From Myxococcales bacterium (GTDB lineage: Bacteria; Myxococcota_A; SURF-8), in assembly GCA_003598065.1 (NCBI GenBank), contig QZKR01000051.1, positions 1 to 56,194 of the forward strand: DNA of 56,194 nucleotides. The letters are read 5' to 3'. Within the stretch, counting starts at the first letter, position 1; each line of letters begins with the position of its first letter. This document shows positions 8,170-16,194 of this stretch, piece after piece. A model generated the notes under the pieces. The model ran no database searches and was not told the DNA's origin. It worked only from the letters and a program-made list of their open reading frames with translations. The translations under genes were made by a program, and so were the position numbers.

Positions 8170-11100
8170 ATGAAAACGAAACCTTCGTTTAAAGAATGCA
8201 GCAGCATAGCCAGTGTCATGGTCCTGCTAGTGGGAATGGTTGCCTCCGGTTGCGCCGATAATGCCGCTACCGGTCAGGATGGCGACTTTCCGGGCGATTC
8301 AGATAGCCAGTCTGCGGATAGCGACGAGATGGAGGCGGGAGAGACCGAGGAGGACGGCGAGTGCATCGAGTCGGTGGCGGTCCCGAATTCCGTCGATTTC
8401 GGAGCGGTAAGGGGTGGCGCCGAGAACACGAAGGAGATCACGGTCTCCGGTTCTCGTCGCTTCACAGTGAAAAGCGCCACGATCTTCAACGACGATGAAA
8501 ATTACGAGTTTTCCATTAAAGTGGATGGATGCGCGGCTCCCGCGCAAGGCGCGTGCCATCACGCCGTTTTCGACCAAGAGGTCGCCGCCGGTCGCGATTT
8601 CCTTATCGTGGTGCAGTACATTCCCAGGGACGCGCAGCTTCCCGACGACGCGGTGTTGGAGATCGAAACGGACGATCCCTGCCGGCCCACGAAGCGGGTG
8701 GACCTGTATTCGGGGTGCAAAGGCAATCATCAGGTCGTCGTTCGACTCGACGGAGAGATCGTTTCCGTATCAGCGCCGATAGTGTTTGGTCCCGTCCTGC
8801 CGGAGGGTCAGGCCGAACCCCATGTCGTCCAGGTCGCCAACGAGGGCCGGGAGGAAGCCAATGCCCCGGTGTTCGTGACCTTCGAGGTCGATGACGTCTT
8901 CTATCAGAATTACGATTTTGCTGACTGCGCGGCGACGGAACTGGCGGAGGGCTTTCTACTGGGGATTGGCGAATCCAAATCCTGCACATGGCGTTTCCGC
9001 GAAAAGGCGGACCCGGGTGACTACGCCGGGTCTCTGACTATTCAATGGGAGTCCTCGTGCTACGGCGACATGGAGCCGGCTCAACTGGAGGCGGACGGGC
9101 GAGTGGTCGGATGCGGAGTGGAAATCGAGCCGAACCCGACGCTTCGTTTTGGCGAAGCCATTGAAAACCACGATAGCATCATCAAGTCCTTCAACCTTTA
9201 CAACGCCTGCCCTTTCGCCATGATTTGGAATGCCTGCGACTTGGGGAAAGGGGCAGACTTCGCGGTGGCCGTCGTTGGTAGTTCCTCCTTCGCCTCTTCT
9301 TGCTTGAACGGCCGGCATCGACTCGAGGCCGGCGCGTCCTACACTCTGGACGCCAAGTTTACCCCAATCACCACCGACGCCCGTTTGGATGTCCTGACCC
9401 TGGCCTTCGAATCGGAAAGCGGCTCCCTGACCCTGACGGAGACACGCGACCTGGCGGGCAACGGCACGCCTTGCACCTATCCGGGCTGTTGCCCGCCGAA
9501 CAGCGATTTCTGTCAGCCTGGAACCTATCAATGCCAGGATCCGACACACCGGCAGAAGTGCAGCCAGGACTGTGACTGGGAGCCCTACGAGATCTGCGAG
9601 GGTTCGACCGTCTGCACTGCTTCCGGTTGCGTCTATTCTGACTGTGTGAACGGTCAGAGAAGCTGCGACGGGCCGAAACAACTGGTCTGCCAGGAGACCT
9701 CCTGGGTGGAAAGCGGCGTTTGCGACGACGCAAACGAATGCACCTACGACCTGTGCACGCTCGACCAGGCAGACGCGGACGGCTGCCGTTTCGAAAAGTT
9801 GCCCGACGGCACGCCCTGCAACGACGGGAATGTCATAACCCCGGAGGATCGTTGCCTGGACGGCGAGTGCGTCGGCGCGGCCTGTACTTGCACGGAGGTC
9901 AGCTCCTGCTGCGATGGATGCCGGCCTATCAATGAGGGTGGAGACTGCGAGGACGGCGAGTTCTGCACGGTGGGCGAGACCTGCCAGTCGGGCGTCTGCG
10001 CGGGCGGCAGCCCGAAAGACTGCTCGGACGAGGTGACGATCACCGAGCCGCAGTGTCAGGAGGCGATCTGCAACGAAGCGGACTACGTATGCGAGGTGGT
10101 GGCGGCCAATGAGGGAAGCCCGTGTCAAGTCGGACTTGATGTGTGTATGGAAATTTGCCAGTCCGGAACTTGCGTCCCTTCCATCCCTAACGATTGCGGC
10201 TACTACGAGTGCGGGCAGTCGCCGAGCGGGTGCTACGATTGCGGGGAATGCGAAGAGGGCTTCTACTGCCACGAGTCGCGCCAGTGCAATATTGATTGCC
10301 CTAGTGGTATCAATGCAAACCTCATTCACGAAACTCATATAGGAGGCGAATCTTTTGCGGTCTATGTTGATGATGGCTACGTTTACGCCGGTATGGGCCG
10401 CAGTCTCCATATCTACACCGAGGCCGGAGAGCAGAGCGAAGAAGTGGCCGTCATTCATTTGGCTGATTTTGTACGGGGCATTTTCGTAGTGGATGACTAC
10501 GCCTATGTGGCGGATGATGATTCCGGCCTCGCCATCATTGATGTAAGCAATCCGACAAATCCCGGCCAGCCCGTTTATCGGGATACGAGAGGTTCCGCAA
10601 ATGATGTTTTCGTCACAGATGGCTACGCCTACGTAGCGGATTGGTTTGCCGGCCTTGCGATCATCGATGTAAGCGATCCGACCAATCCCGGTGAACCCGT
10701 TTATCGTTTTGTGGATACTTCTACAAGTGGAGTCTACGTCACGGGCGACTACGCCTATGTGTCTGGGCATTCCCATCTTGCGATCATCGATGTAAGTGAT
10801 CCCACAAACCCTGGCGAAGTTATCTATCGAAACACGAGTTCTCAGGCACTCGAAGTCTACGTCGAGGGAAGCTATGCCTATATGGCCGTGATTTCTGGTC
10901 TTGCGATTATCGACATAAGTGATCCAGCCAACCCCGGCGAGCCCATCTATCGGGATACGTTTGGTGGTGCAACTGGTATCTACATCACGAATGGCTACGC
11001 CTACTTGGCGAATGGTTTCGGTCTTACAATCATAGACGTGACCGATCCGACCAACCCCGGTGAACCCTTCCTTATGAACACCTGGAGGGGGGAAGCTTGG

Positions 11101-12786
11101 GATGTCTACGTCACTGGCGACTACGCCTACATAGCGGATAAGTCTGCCGGCCTTGCGATCATCGATGTAAGCGATCCGACCCATCCCGGTGAGCCTCTCT
11201 ATCAGGATAAAAGTAATGATGCACGTGGAGTCTTCGTTACAGGGGGCTACGCTTATGTGGCAGGTTATGATTCCAGTATTGCAATCATCGACGTGAGCAA
11301 TCCGACCAATCCCGGCGAACCCATCTGGCAGGATACGAGTAGTTATATACACGGAGTCACCGTTGCGGGGGGCTATGCCTACGTTGCGGTTTGGTTTCGC
11401 GGCCTTGGTATCATCGATGTGAACGATCCAGCCAATCCCGGGGAGCCAGTCTATCGGGATACGAGTGGTTACGCATATGGAGTCTATGTCAGCGGCGGCT
11501 ACGCCTACGTGGCGGACTGGGACTCCGGCCTTGCTATCATCGATGTGAGCGATCCTACAAACCCCGGCCAGCCCGTCTATCGGGACACAAATGGTGGTGC
11601 GAATGATGTCTTCGTCACGGACAGCTACGCCTACGTGGCGGACGGGAGCTTCGGCCTCGCTATCATCGATGTGAGCGATCCGACTAATCCCGGCCAGCCT
11701 GTCTATCGGGTTACGAGTGATTATGCTAGGGGAGTCTATGTCAGCGGAGGCTACGCCTACGTGGCAGCTGAGTCTTCCGGTCTTGCGATCATCGATGTGA
11801 GCGATCCCGCCAATCCCGGCCAGCCAGTTTATCGGGAAACGGATGGTGCCATGGGAGTCTATGTCACGGGCGGCTACGCCTACGTGGCGAATGGGGATTC
11901 CGGCCTCGCAATTATCGATATAAGTGATCCGACCAACCCCGGCCAGCCCATTTACCTGGATACAGTGGGCCGAGGTTCTGGAGTCTACGTCACGGGCGGC
12001 TATGCCTACGTGGCTGATGAGTATAACGGCCTTGAGACTTTCGAATTAAGTTGCACCGGAGGGACAGACGGCGACGAAGACGGCGACTACGACGCGGACC
12101 TGGACGAGGAGGAGTGCCTCCCCAACTGCGCCGGCCGCGAGTGCGGCGACGACGGCTGCGGGGGTGAATGCGGGTCATGCGGCATTGACGAATATTGCAA
12201 TTCCGTCGGGATCTGCATACCGTCCGTTTACGATCAAATGGAAGAGACAGTTGCCACATGCTCGACCGGCGCGAATCCCTGCGGGAGATGGCGTTTCGGC
12301 AAGGCATCATTCGCTGCTGGAGTCTTTTCACTCTATAATTCGTTCACGGCTACCGAAAAGAACGTGTTGTGGAAATGGTACGACAGCACCAGCCCAGAAT
12401 CTCCGTGCGTCGTATTTAATCCCACCGATACACTCATCACCTGCGATCCTAACGATGAATGTAGTCCGCCGCACTCGGTCACCTTTCACCCATGGTATTC
12501 CAACCTGAATAGCGTAATCGAATGGACGGCCGATCACGAGGCACTTTATGAGATAGAAGGCTATTTCAAGAGCGTGGATTCCGGCAGCAAATGGGTACGG
12601 ATCTATGACATGCAGAGGATCATGTTGCTATTCGAACAAAAGGTCAGCAGTTTCCAGAATGCTCCGTTCACTCTCCAACTGCGCATGGATGTTGGTGAAC
12701 GTATTCGCTTCGCCGTAGACTACGATGGCAGCATCTTTAATGACTCGACACAGATCAGCGCCGCCGTAAGGATGCTAGCGAAATGA
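8170..12786 (+). CDS. LVIVD-repeat lipoprotein with ASH-like and Cys-rich domains
   Basis: A 1538-residue lipoprotein (lipidated Cys28, motif ASGC; GGAGA Shine-Dalgarno about 7 bases upstream). An acidic linker is followed by tandem immunoglobulin-like domains of the ASH/choice-of-anchor type (about 60-430), opening with SVDFGAVRGG. Cys-rich modules (about 430-715) come next, including one copy of a unit that occurs about eight times in tandem in the giant protein at 44430-55667. Residues about 717-1295 are LVIVD repeats forming a beta-propeller. Then come a DGDEDGDYDAD linker, one CGDDGCGGECGSC module, and a 180-residue C-terminal domain with a jelly-roll-like character but no certain family. 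The gene lies 53 bases after the previous one and probably shares its transcript. It is likely a surface adhesin or scaffold. Confidence 0.9.
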   Translation: MKTKPSFKECSSIASVMVLLVGMVASGCADNAATGQDGDFPGDSDSQSADSDEMEAGETEEDGECIESVAVPNSVDFGAVRGGAENTKEITVSGSRRFTVKSATIFNDDENYEFSIKVDGCAAPAQGACHHAVFDQEVAAGRDFLIVVQYIPRDAQLPDDAVLEIETDDPCRPTKRVDLYSGCKGNHQVVVRLDGEIVSVSAPIVFGPVLPEGQAEPHVVQVANEGREEANAPVFVTFEVDDVFYQNYDFADCAATELAEGFLLGIGESKSCTWRFREKADPGDYAGSLTIQWESSCYGDMEPAQLEADGRVVGCGVEIEPNPTLRFGEAIENHDSIIKSFNLYNACPFAMIWNACDLGKGADFAVAVVGSSSFASSCLNGRHRLEAGASYTLDAKFTPITTDARLDVLTLAFESESGSLTLTETRDLAGNGTPCTYPGCCPPNSDFCQPGTYQCQDPTHRQKCSQDCDWEPYEICEGSTVCTASGCVYSDCVNGQRSCDGPKQLVCQETSWVESGVCDDANECTYDLCTLDQADADGCRFEKLPDGTPCNDGNVITPEDRCLDGECVGAACTCTEVSSCCDGCRPINEGGDCEDGEFCTVGETCQSGVCAGGSPKDCSDEVTITEPQCQEAICNEADYVCEVVAANEGSPCQVGLDVCMEICQSGTCVPSIPNDCGYYECGQSPSGCYDCGECEEGFYCHESRQCNIDCPSGINANLIHETHIGGESFAVYVDDGYVYAGMGRSLHIYTEAGEQSEEVAVIHLADFVRGIFVVDDYAYVADDDSGLAIIDVSNPTNPGQPVYRDTRGSANDVFVTDGYAYVADWFAGLAIIDVSDPTNPGEPVYRFVDTSTSGVYVTGDYAYVSGHSHLAIIDVSDPTNPGEVIYRNTSSQALEVYVEGSYAYMAVISGLAIIDISDPANPGEPIYRDTFGGATGIYITNGYAYLANGFGLTIIDVTDPTNPGEPFLMNTWRGEAWDVYVTGDYAYIADKSAGLAIIDVSDPTHPGEPLYQDKSNDARGVFVTGGYAYVAGYDSSIAIIDVSNPTNPGEPIWQDTSSYIHGVTVAGGYAYVAVWFRGLGIIDVNDPANPGEPVYRDTSGYAYGVYVSGGYAYVADWDSGLAIIDVSDPTNPGQPVYRDTNGGANDVFVTDSYAYVADGSFGLAIIDVSDPTNPGQPVYRVTSDYARGVYVSGGYAYVAAESSGLAIIDVSDPANPGQPVYRETDGAMGVYVTGGYAYVANGDSGLAIIDISDPTNPGQPIYLDTVGRGSGVYVTGGYAYVADEYNGLETFELSCTGGTDGDEDGDYDADLDEEECLPNCAGRECGDDGCGGECGSCGIDEYCNSVGICIPSVYDQMEETVATCSTGANPCGRWRFGKASFAAGVFSLYNSFTATEKNVLWKWYDSTSPESPCVVFNPTDTLITCDPNDECSPPHSVTFHPWYSNLNSVIEWTADHEALYEIEGYFKSVDSGSKWVRIYDMQRIMLLFEQKVSSFQNAPFTLQLRMDVGERIRFAVDYDGSIFNDSTQISAAVRMLAK
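10320..12052 (+). repeat. Tandem LVIVD repeats (12 clear copies plus degenerate ends)
   Basis: Twelve copies of a roughly 42-residue unit are clear, each with YAYVAD, LAIIDVSDP and TNPG motifs; a degenerate unit lies at each end. DNA identity between units is high (cttgcgatcatcgatgtaag recurs almost unchanged), which suggests recent expansion or gene conversion. The period is a multiple of three, which also creates a long stop-free antisense frame. Confidence 0.9.
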
Positions 12787-12818
12787 AAGTGTTTACATTT
12801 GTAAAACCAGCCAGAAAA

Positions 12819-12950
12819 CCCCGAGCTTTTAAGCTCGGGGATGAATGGCCGCCCGGAGCGAAGCCAGCAGCAGCTAGCGAAGCGGAGACTTGTCGGGCAT
12901 GATCTGAAGATCATGCCAGCAGGCCAGAAGCCCCGGCCTTCAGGCCGGGG
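12819..12950. repeat. Palindromic element with three hairpins (REP or IS200/IS605-end-like)
   Basis: Three strong inverted repeats sit between two genes. 12819-12840 has arms CCCCGAGCTT/AAGCTCGGGG. 12896-12917 has arms GGCATGATCT/AGATCATGCC. 12931-12950 has arms CCCCGGCCT/AGGCCGGGG. A longer-range pairing GCCCG (12851-12855) with CGGGC (12894-12898) is also possible. The first hairpin is followed by ATGAATGGCC, as in a similar element at 55985-56061 (ATGAATGAGCC). The last hairpin plus gcggttcac resembles the right end of IS200/IS605 elements from memory. No transposase is nearby, so it may be a REP/BIME-type repeat or a decayed end. Confidence 0.6.
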
Positions 12951-12991
12951 TGCGGTTCACTGATTTCCTTAATAAAAACCGGAGGATTGTC

Positions 12992-13765
12992 ATGAAAGAT
13001 ACAAAATATCTAGTTCTCGCCATCATGCTTTCTTGCCTCGCGGCATTTTCCTGCGGAGGGAGTGACTTTGGAGATTCTTCCGATGGCTCTTCCGACGACG
13101 GCGTATCCTGCGATGAGTGCCCTGATTGCTGGGACCTTCTGGACTATTGCAGTGCGCTTGGTGGGGGTGATTGGACGCTAAAATGTCTCGATGAGATCGA
13201 AACGGAATGCCACTATAAAGAGATTGAGTGCTGTTCCGAGTACAACTCATGCTGCAAACGGCTATTGGATTCGAAGGATAGCGGAGGAAACGGGGATTCG
13301 AGCAATGATCAATCCAATCGGGAATCCGAGATTAATGTAGAATATTGCGTTAGCAACGTGGATTGCAACGGATGGACGACGGATCATTGTTATCAGGGTG
13401 CATGCGCGGAATGCACAATAGACGCCGACTGCTCAACCAACAGCCATGTCTGTGTTGAAGGGCATTGCGCCTATGTTTGCGATCCGCCCGATGACCCGCT
13501 TTGCGAAGGCGGGATGCTTGTCCGTCGGAATTGCGAGAGTGATTCCGACTGCCCGTCGTCGGCTGTGTGCGAACAAATACATGAGCACCTATACGATTGC
13601 GTTTTATACTGCAACTACGATTCGGAGTGTCAAGGCTTCCATAACGGACTTCAGGAGCACTGTTACCAAGGTAGATGCTCCAATTGCTCGAATGGCTCTC
13701 ATTGCGTGAACGATCTGGTGTGCCGTCCTGAAATCGACGCCGGATTCACGGGCTGCAACCCGTAA
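12992..13765 (+). CDS. Small Cys-rich lipoprotein
   Basis: A 257-residue lipoprotein of unknown function. The start at 12992 was chosen for the GGAGG six bases upstream and for the lipoprotein signal that follows (lipidated Cys about residue 21, AAFSC); a frame opening at 12950 runs through the palindromic element and is not likely. The mature protein begins with a Gly/Ser/Asp linker, then two Cys-rich segments separated by a Ser/Asn/Asp-rich spacer. The second half repeats a pattern of C-x-x-D-x-D-C with CYQGxCxxC, a disulfide-stabilised repeat. About 80 bases separate it from the next gene. Confidence 0.8.
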   Translation: MKDTKYLVLAIMLSCLAAFSCGGSDFGDSSDGSSDDGVSCDECPDCWDLLDYCSALGGGDWTLKCLDEIETECHYKEIECCSEYNSCCKRLLDSKDSGGNGDSSNDQSNRESEINVEYCVSNVDCNGWTTDHCYQGACAECTIDADCSTNSHVCVEGHCAYVCDPPDDPLCEGGMLVRRNCESDSDCPSSAVCEQIHEHLYDCVLYCNYDSECQGFHNGLQEHCYQGRCSNCSNGSHCVNDLVCRPEIDAGFTGCNP

Positions 13766-13848
13766 CCATGAGTGAATACCTTTGCAAACAGCCAGTTTAG
13801 AAAACGGTATCGTCTAGAGACCTCAATGATCCCCGAAAGGAGGATATC

Positions 13849-16101
13849 ATGAACGGACGTAAGCTTTGGGCAGTGAGAGCTTGTTTTCTGGTGGCGTTCA
13901 TTTCCCTTTCAGGTTGCGCCGGAGGCGAATCGGTGACAAGCCTGGACGGGGACAAAGAAGATGAGTCCGAAAGCACGGATGGTGATTCTCTTCATGAGGA
14001 CGGCGATGTTATTCTTGATGGCGATGCCGAATCACATGGGGACAATGATGATTCATCTGACGGCGATGAAGCCGAGATATGCGAATGCCAGGAAGGGCCA
14101 TGCTGTAAGGACGGCTGCCATTTTGATGGGACGGATGTCCAATGCGAAGAAAACGTGGAGATGGAATATGGTTGCCCGGAGGGTATGGGATGCGGATCAA
14201 GCGTAATGGCCCGATCAAAAAGCCGAAACTGCTCGGGCGCTTCTTCGGCATGTGACGGGGAGCTCGGCGATTGGAGCGATTGGGCTCTTGCCCAAGAATG
14301 CGGTGAGCACGAAGTTTGCGTTTCCGGTGAAACCGAATGTCAGGAGAACCGGCCTGCTTGTGATCCAGCATGGTGCGAAGCCGGTTCGGGGTCCTGCTGT
14401 GATGACGAAACAAACACGCTTCGCGGCCCGGAATGGATTTGCGAGGCGGAAACGGAAATCGAATACGGGTGCCCCGATGGAACGGGCTGTGGGCAGGACG
14501 TCAAATTCCGGACGAAAGACCGGCACTGCTCCGGCTTCGAGACGGATTGTCAGGGCAACCTGGGGGCCTGGTCCAACTGGAAACTGTTTGAAGATTGCAT
14601 GCCTGATCAGCAATGTGATTCGGATGCGGCTTCGTGCCACGATCATCAGTTCCATGATGAAATCCGCTGTGTAGGTCTTGAGAGATATTACTACAATGAG
14701 TGCAATGTTCAGGAGGAATACGTAGACACTTGCATCGATGCAGATCCATGCAGCGTTGATGGTTGTGAGCAAGGCGTTTGCGGCAATGAAAGCTATACCT
14801 GCAATGGACACGGTGTGTGCAACCTTGAAAACGATTACTGCACATGCAGTCCCGAGTATACGGGGCCGTTCTGCGACAGTTGTGCCGTAGGATATTACGA
14901 GTATCCGGTCGGTTCGGGAATTTGCATAGATAACCCATGCTTGCCGGATCCCTGCAATGGACATGGTATTTGTGGTAATTCAACGGGGGTCGCAATCTGT
15001 AACTGCGAAGATCCTTTTGGCGGCTTATGGTGCAACGAATGCATGGCAGATGCTTTCGGAACATTCCCCTATTGTTATGTTTCGCCGTCGGGCTTCTGCG
15101 AGACAAACCCGTGTTTTCCCATCCCACCAACTGGCCAGGAAAAATGCTATCTTGCTCACGATCCCTGGACGGAAACGACGTGCTCCGGGACACCAGGAGA
15201 AGAATTATGCGGTTCCATCGAAGGTTGTGGGCAGGACGCACAATTTACACCGCCGGAACGGGAATTTGTCTGTCAGGACGCAGGCGGTGATTTCCCCTGC
15301 GCCGATAGGGCGACTCCGGCCGTTGGAGAAGTGGTCCTCGATACATTGACAGGTATGATGTGGCAAAGAACGATTGTCGAGGACAAAACCTGGCAGCAGG
15401 CGATAGATTACTGTGAAATCCTTGCCTATGCCGGGCATTCTGACTGGCGTCTGCCTACCATTCACGAATTTCGAAGTATCACACATTATGGTCTCGACAC
15501 AGAACCGACGATAAACTTAGAGGCCTTTCCAGGAACCGCGCCTTTGGGTTTCTGGTCCTCTACTAGCGATATATCGAATTCCGCTCAAGCCTGGAACATC
15601 GGGTTTTATTTTGGTAGCACTGAAAACTGGAACGAAAAAACTGTCCCTTTGTTTGCCCGTTGTGTACGAGCTGGAATCAATCACGAAACATCCGGAAATG
15701 GTGGATCATCTAGCGGCATACGATACAGCCTGACAGGGCCGGATGACTCCCTTGTCGTTGACGCCGTGACAAACCTGATGTGGCAAAGAAGCTATGGGTA
15801 TGGAAAGAATTGGGGAAACGCTCTCAAGTATTGCGAGCAATTGGAACTTGGTGGCTATGACGATTGGCGGGTGCCGAATGTCAACGAACTGGCCAGTCTC
15901 GTCGATTATGCAATAAGCAATCTCGCCTCCGGATTTCCGGGAGGACTGGGAAGCGCCATTGAAAATGTCTGGTCTTCGAACTCTGTGTCGAACCAATACT
16001 TGCCCGGTTACGCACTGGTAGTCCAATTCTCCATGGGAAACGTTTTGCAATCCGAGAAAACGGAATTATGCTACGCAAAGTGCGTGCGCGACCTTGATTA
16101 G
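13849..16101 (+). CDS. Cys-rich lipoprotein with two DUF1566 (Lcl) domains
   Basis: A 750-residue lipoprotein with an excellent AAGGAGG Shine-Dalgarno and lipidated Cys23 (LSGC). After an acidic DGD linker, residues about 75-440 repeat the Cys-rich and EGF-like architecture of the RCC1 lipoprotein at 226-4026, including CCKDGCHF, FHDEIRCVGLERYYYNEC and CLPDPCNGHG motifs. The C-terminal third holds two DUF1566 domains (about 493-610 and 625-750), each with TGLMWQR-type starts, DWRLPT or DWRVPN motifs and a closing ARCVR or AKCVR. DUF1566 has a C-type-lectin-like fold and is typically a ligand-binding exported domain. The two domains are only moderately similar to each other. Function is unknown; a surface recognition protein is the best guess. 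Confidence 0.9.
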   Translation: MNGRKLWAVRACFLVAFISLSGCAGGESVTSLDGDKEDESESTDGDSLHEDGDVILDGDAESHGDNDDSSDGDEAEICECQEGPCCKDGCHFDGTDVQCEENVEMEYGCPEGMGCGSSVMARSKSRNCSGASSACDGELGDWSDWALAQECGEHEVCVSGETECQENRPACDPAWCEAGSGSCCDDETNTLRGPEWICEAETEIEYGCPDGTGCGQDVKFRTKDRHCSGFETDCQGNLGAWSNWKLFEDCMPDQQCDSDAASCHDHQFHDEIRCVGLERYYYNECNVQEEYVDTCIDADPCSVDGCEQGVCGNESYTCNGHGVCNLENDYCTCSPEYTGPFCDSCAVGYYEYPVGSGICIDNPCLPDPCNGHGICGNSTGVAICNCEDPFGGLWCNECMADAFGTFPYCYVSPSGFCETNPCFPIPPTGQEKCYLAHDPWTETTCSGTPGEELCGSIEGCGQDAQFTPPEREFVCQDAGGDFPCADRATPAVGEVVLDTLTGMMWQRTIVEDKTWQQAIDYCEILAYAGHSDWRLPTIHEFRSITHYGLDTEPTINLEAFPGTAPLGFWSSTSDISNSAQAWNIGFYFGSTENWNEKTVPLFARCVRAGINHETSGNGGSSSGIRYSLTGPDDSLVVDAVTNLMWQRSYGYGKNWGNALKYCEQLELGGYDDWRVPNVNELASLVDYAISNLASGFPGGLGSAIENVWSSNSVSNQYLPGYALVVQFSMGNVLQSEKTELCYAKCVRDLD

Positions 16102-16194
16102 TTTGTTTGAAAGCGGCGAGGCATTGGATTGATGGAGAAAATCGAAGCAATTGGTGTTTCCGCAATATGGCAGGCAAGGCAGAAAGGGATAGTC

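Noticed and set aside
8956..11352. Stop-free antisense frame of about 800 codons across the LVIVD gene
   Set aside because: It is produced by repeats with a period divisible by three; the translation is low in typical protein features and has no start site, while the plus-strand LVIVD protein is certain.
10320..12052. Possible CRISPR or satellite array
   Set aside because: The repeats are continuous coding units without unique spacers, and no cas genes are present.
12787..12991. Rho-independent terminator after the LVIVD gene
   Set aside because: The hairpins lack T-tracts on the plus strand and form a multi-palindrome element instead.
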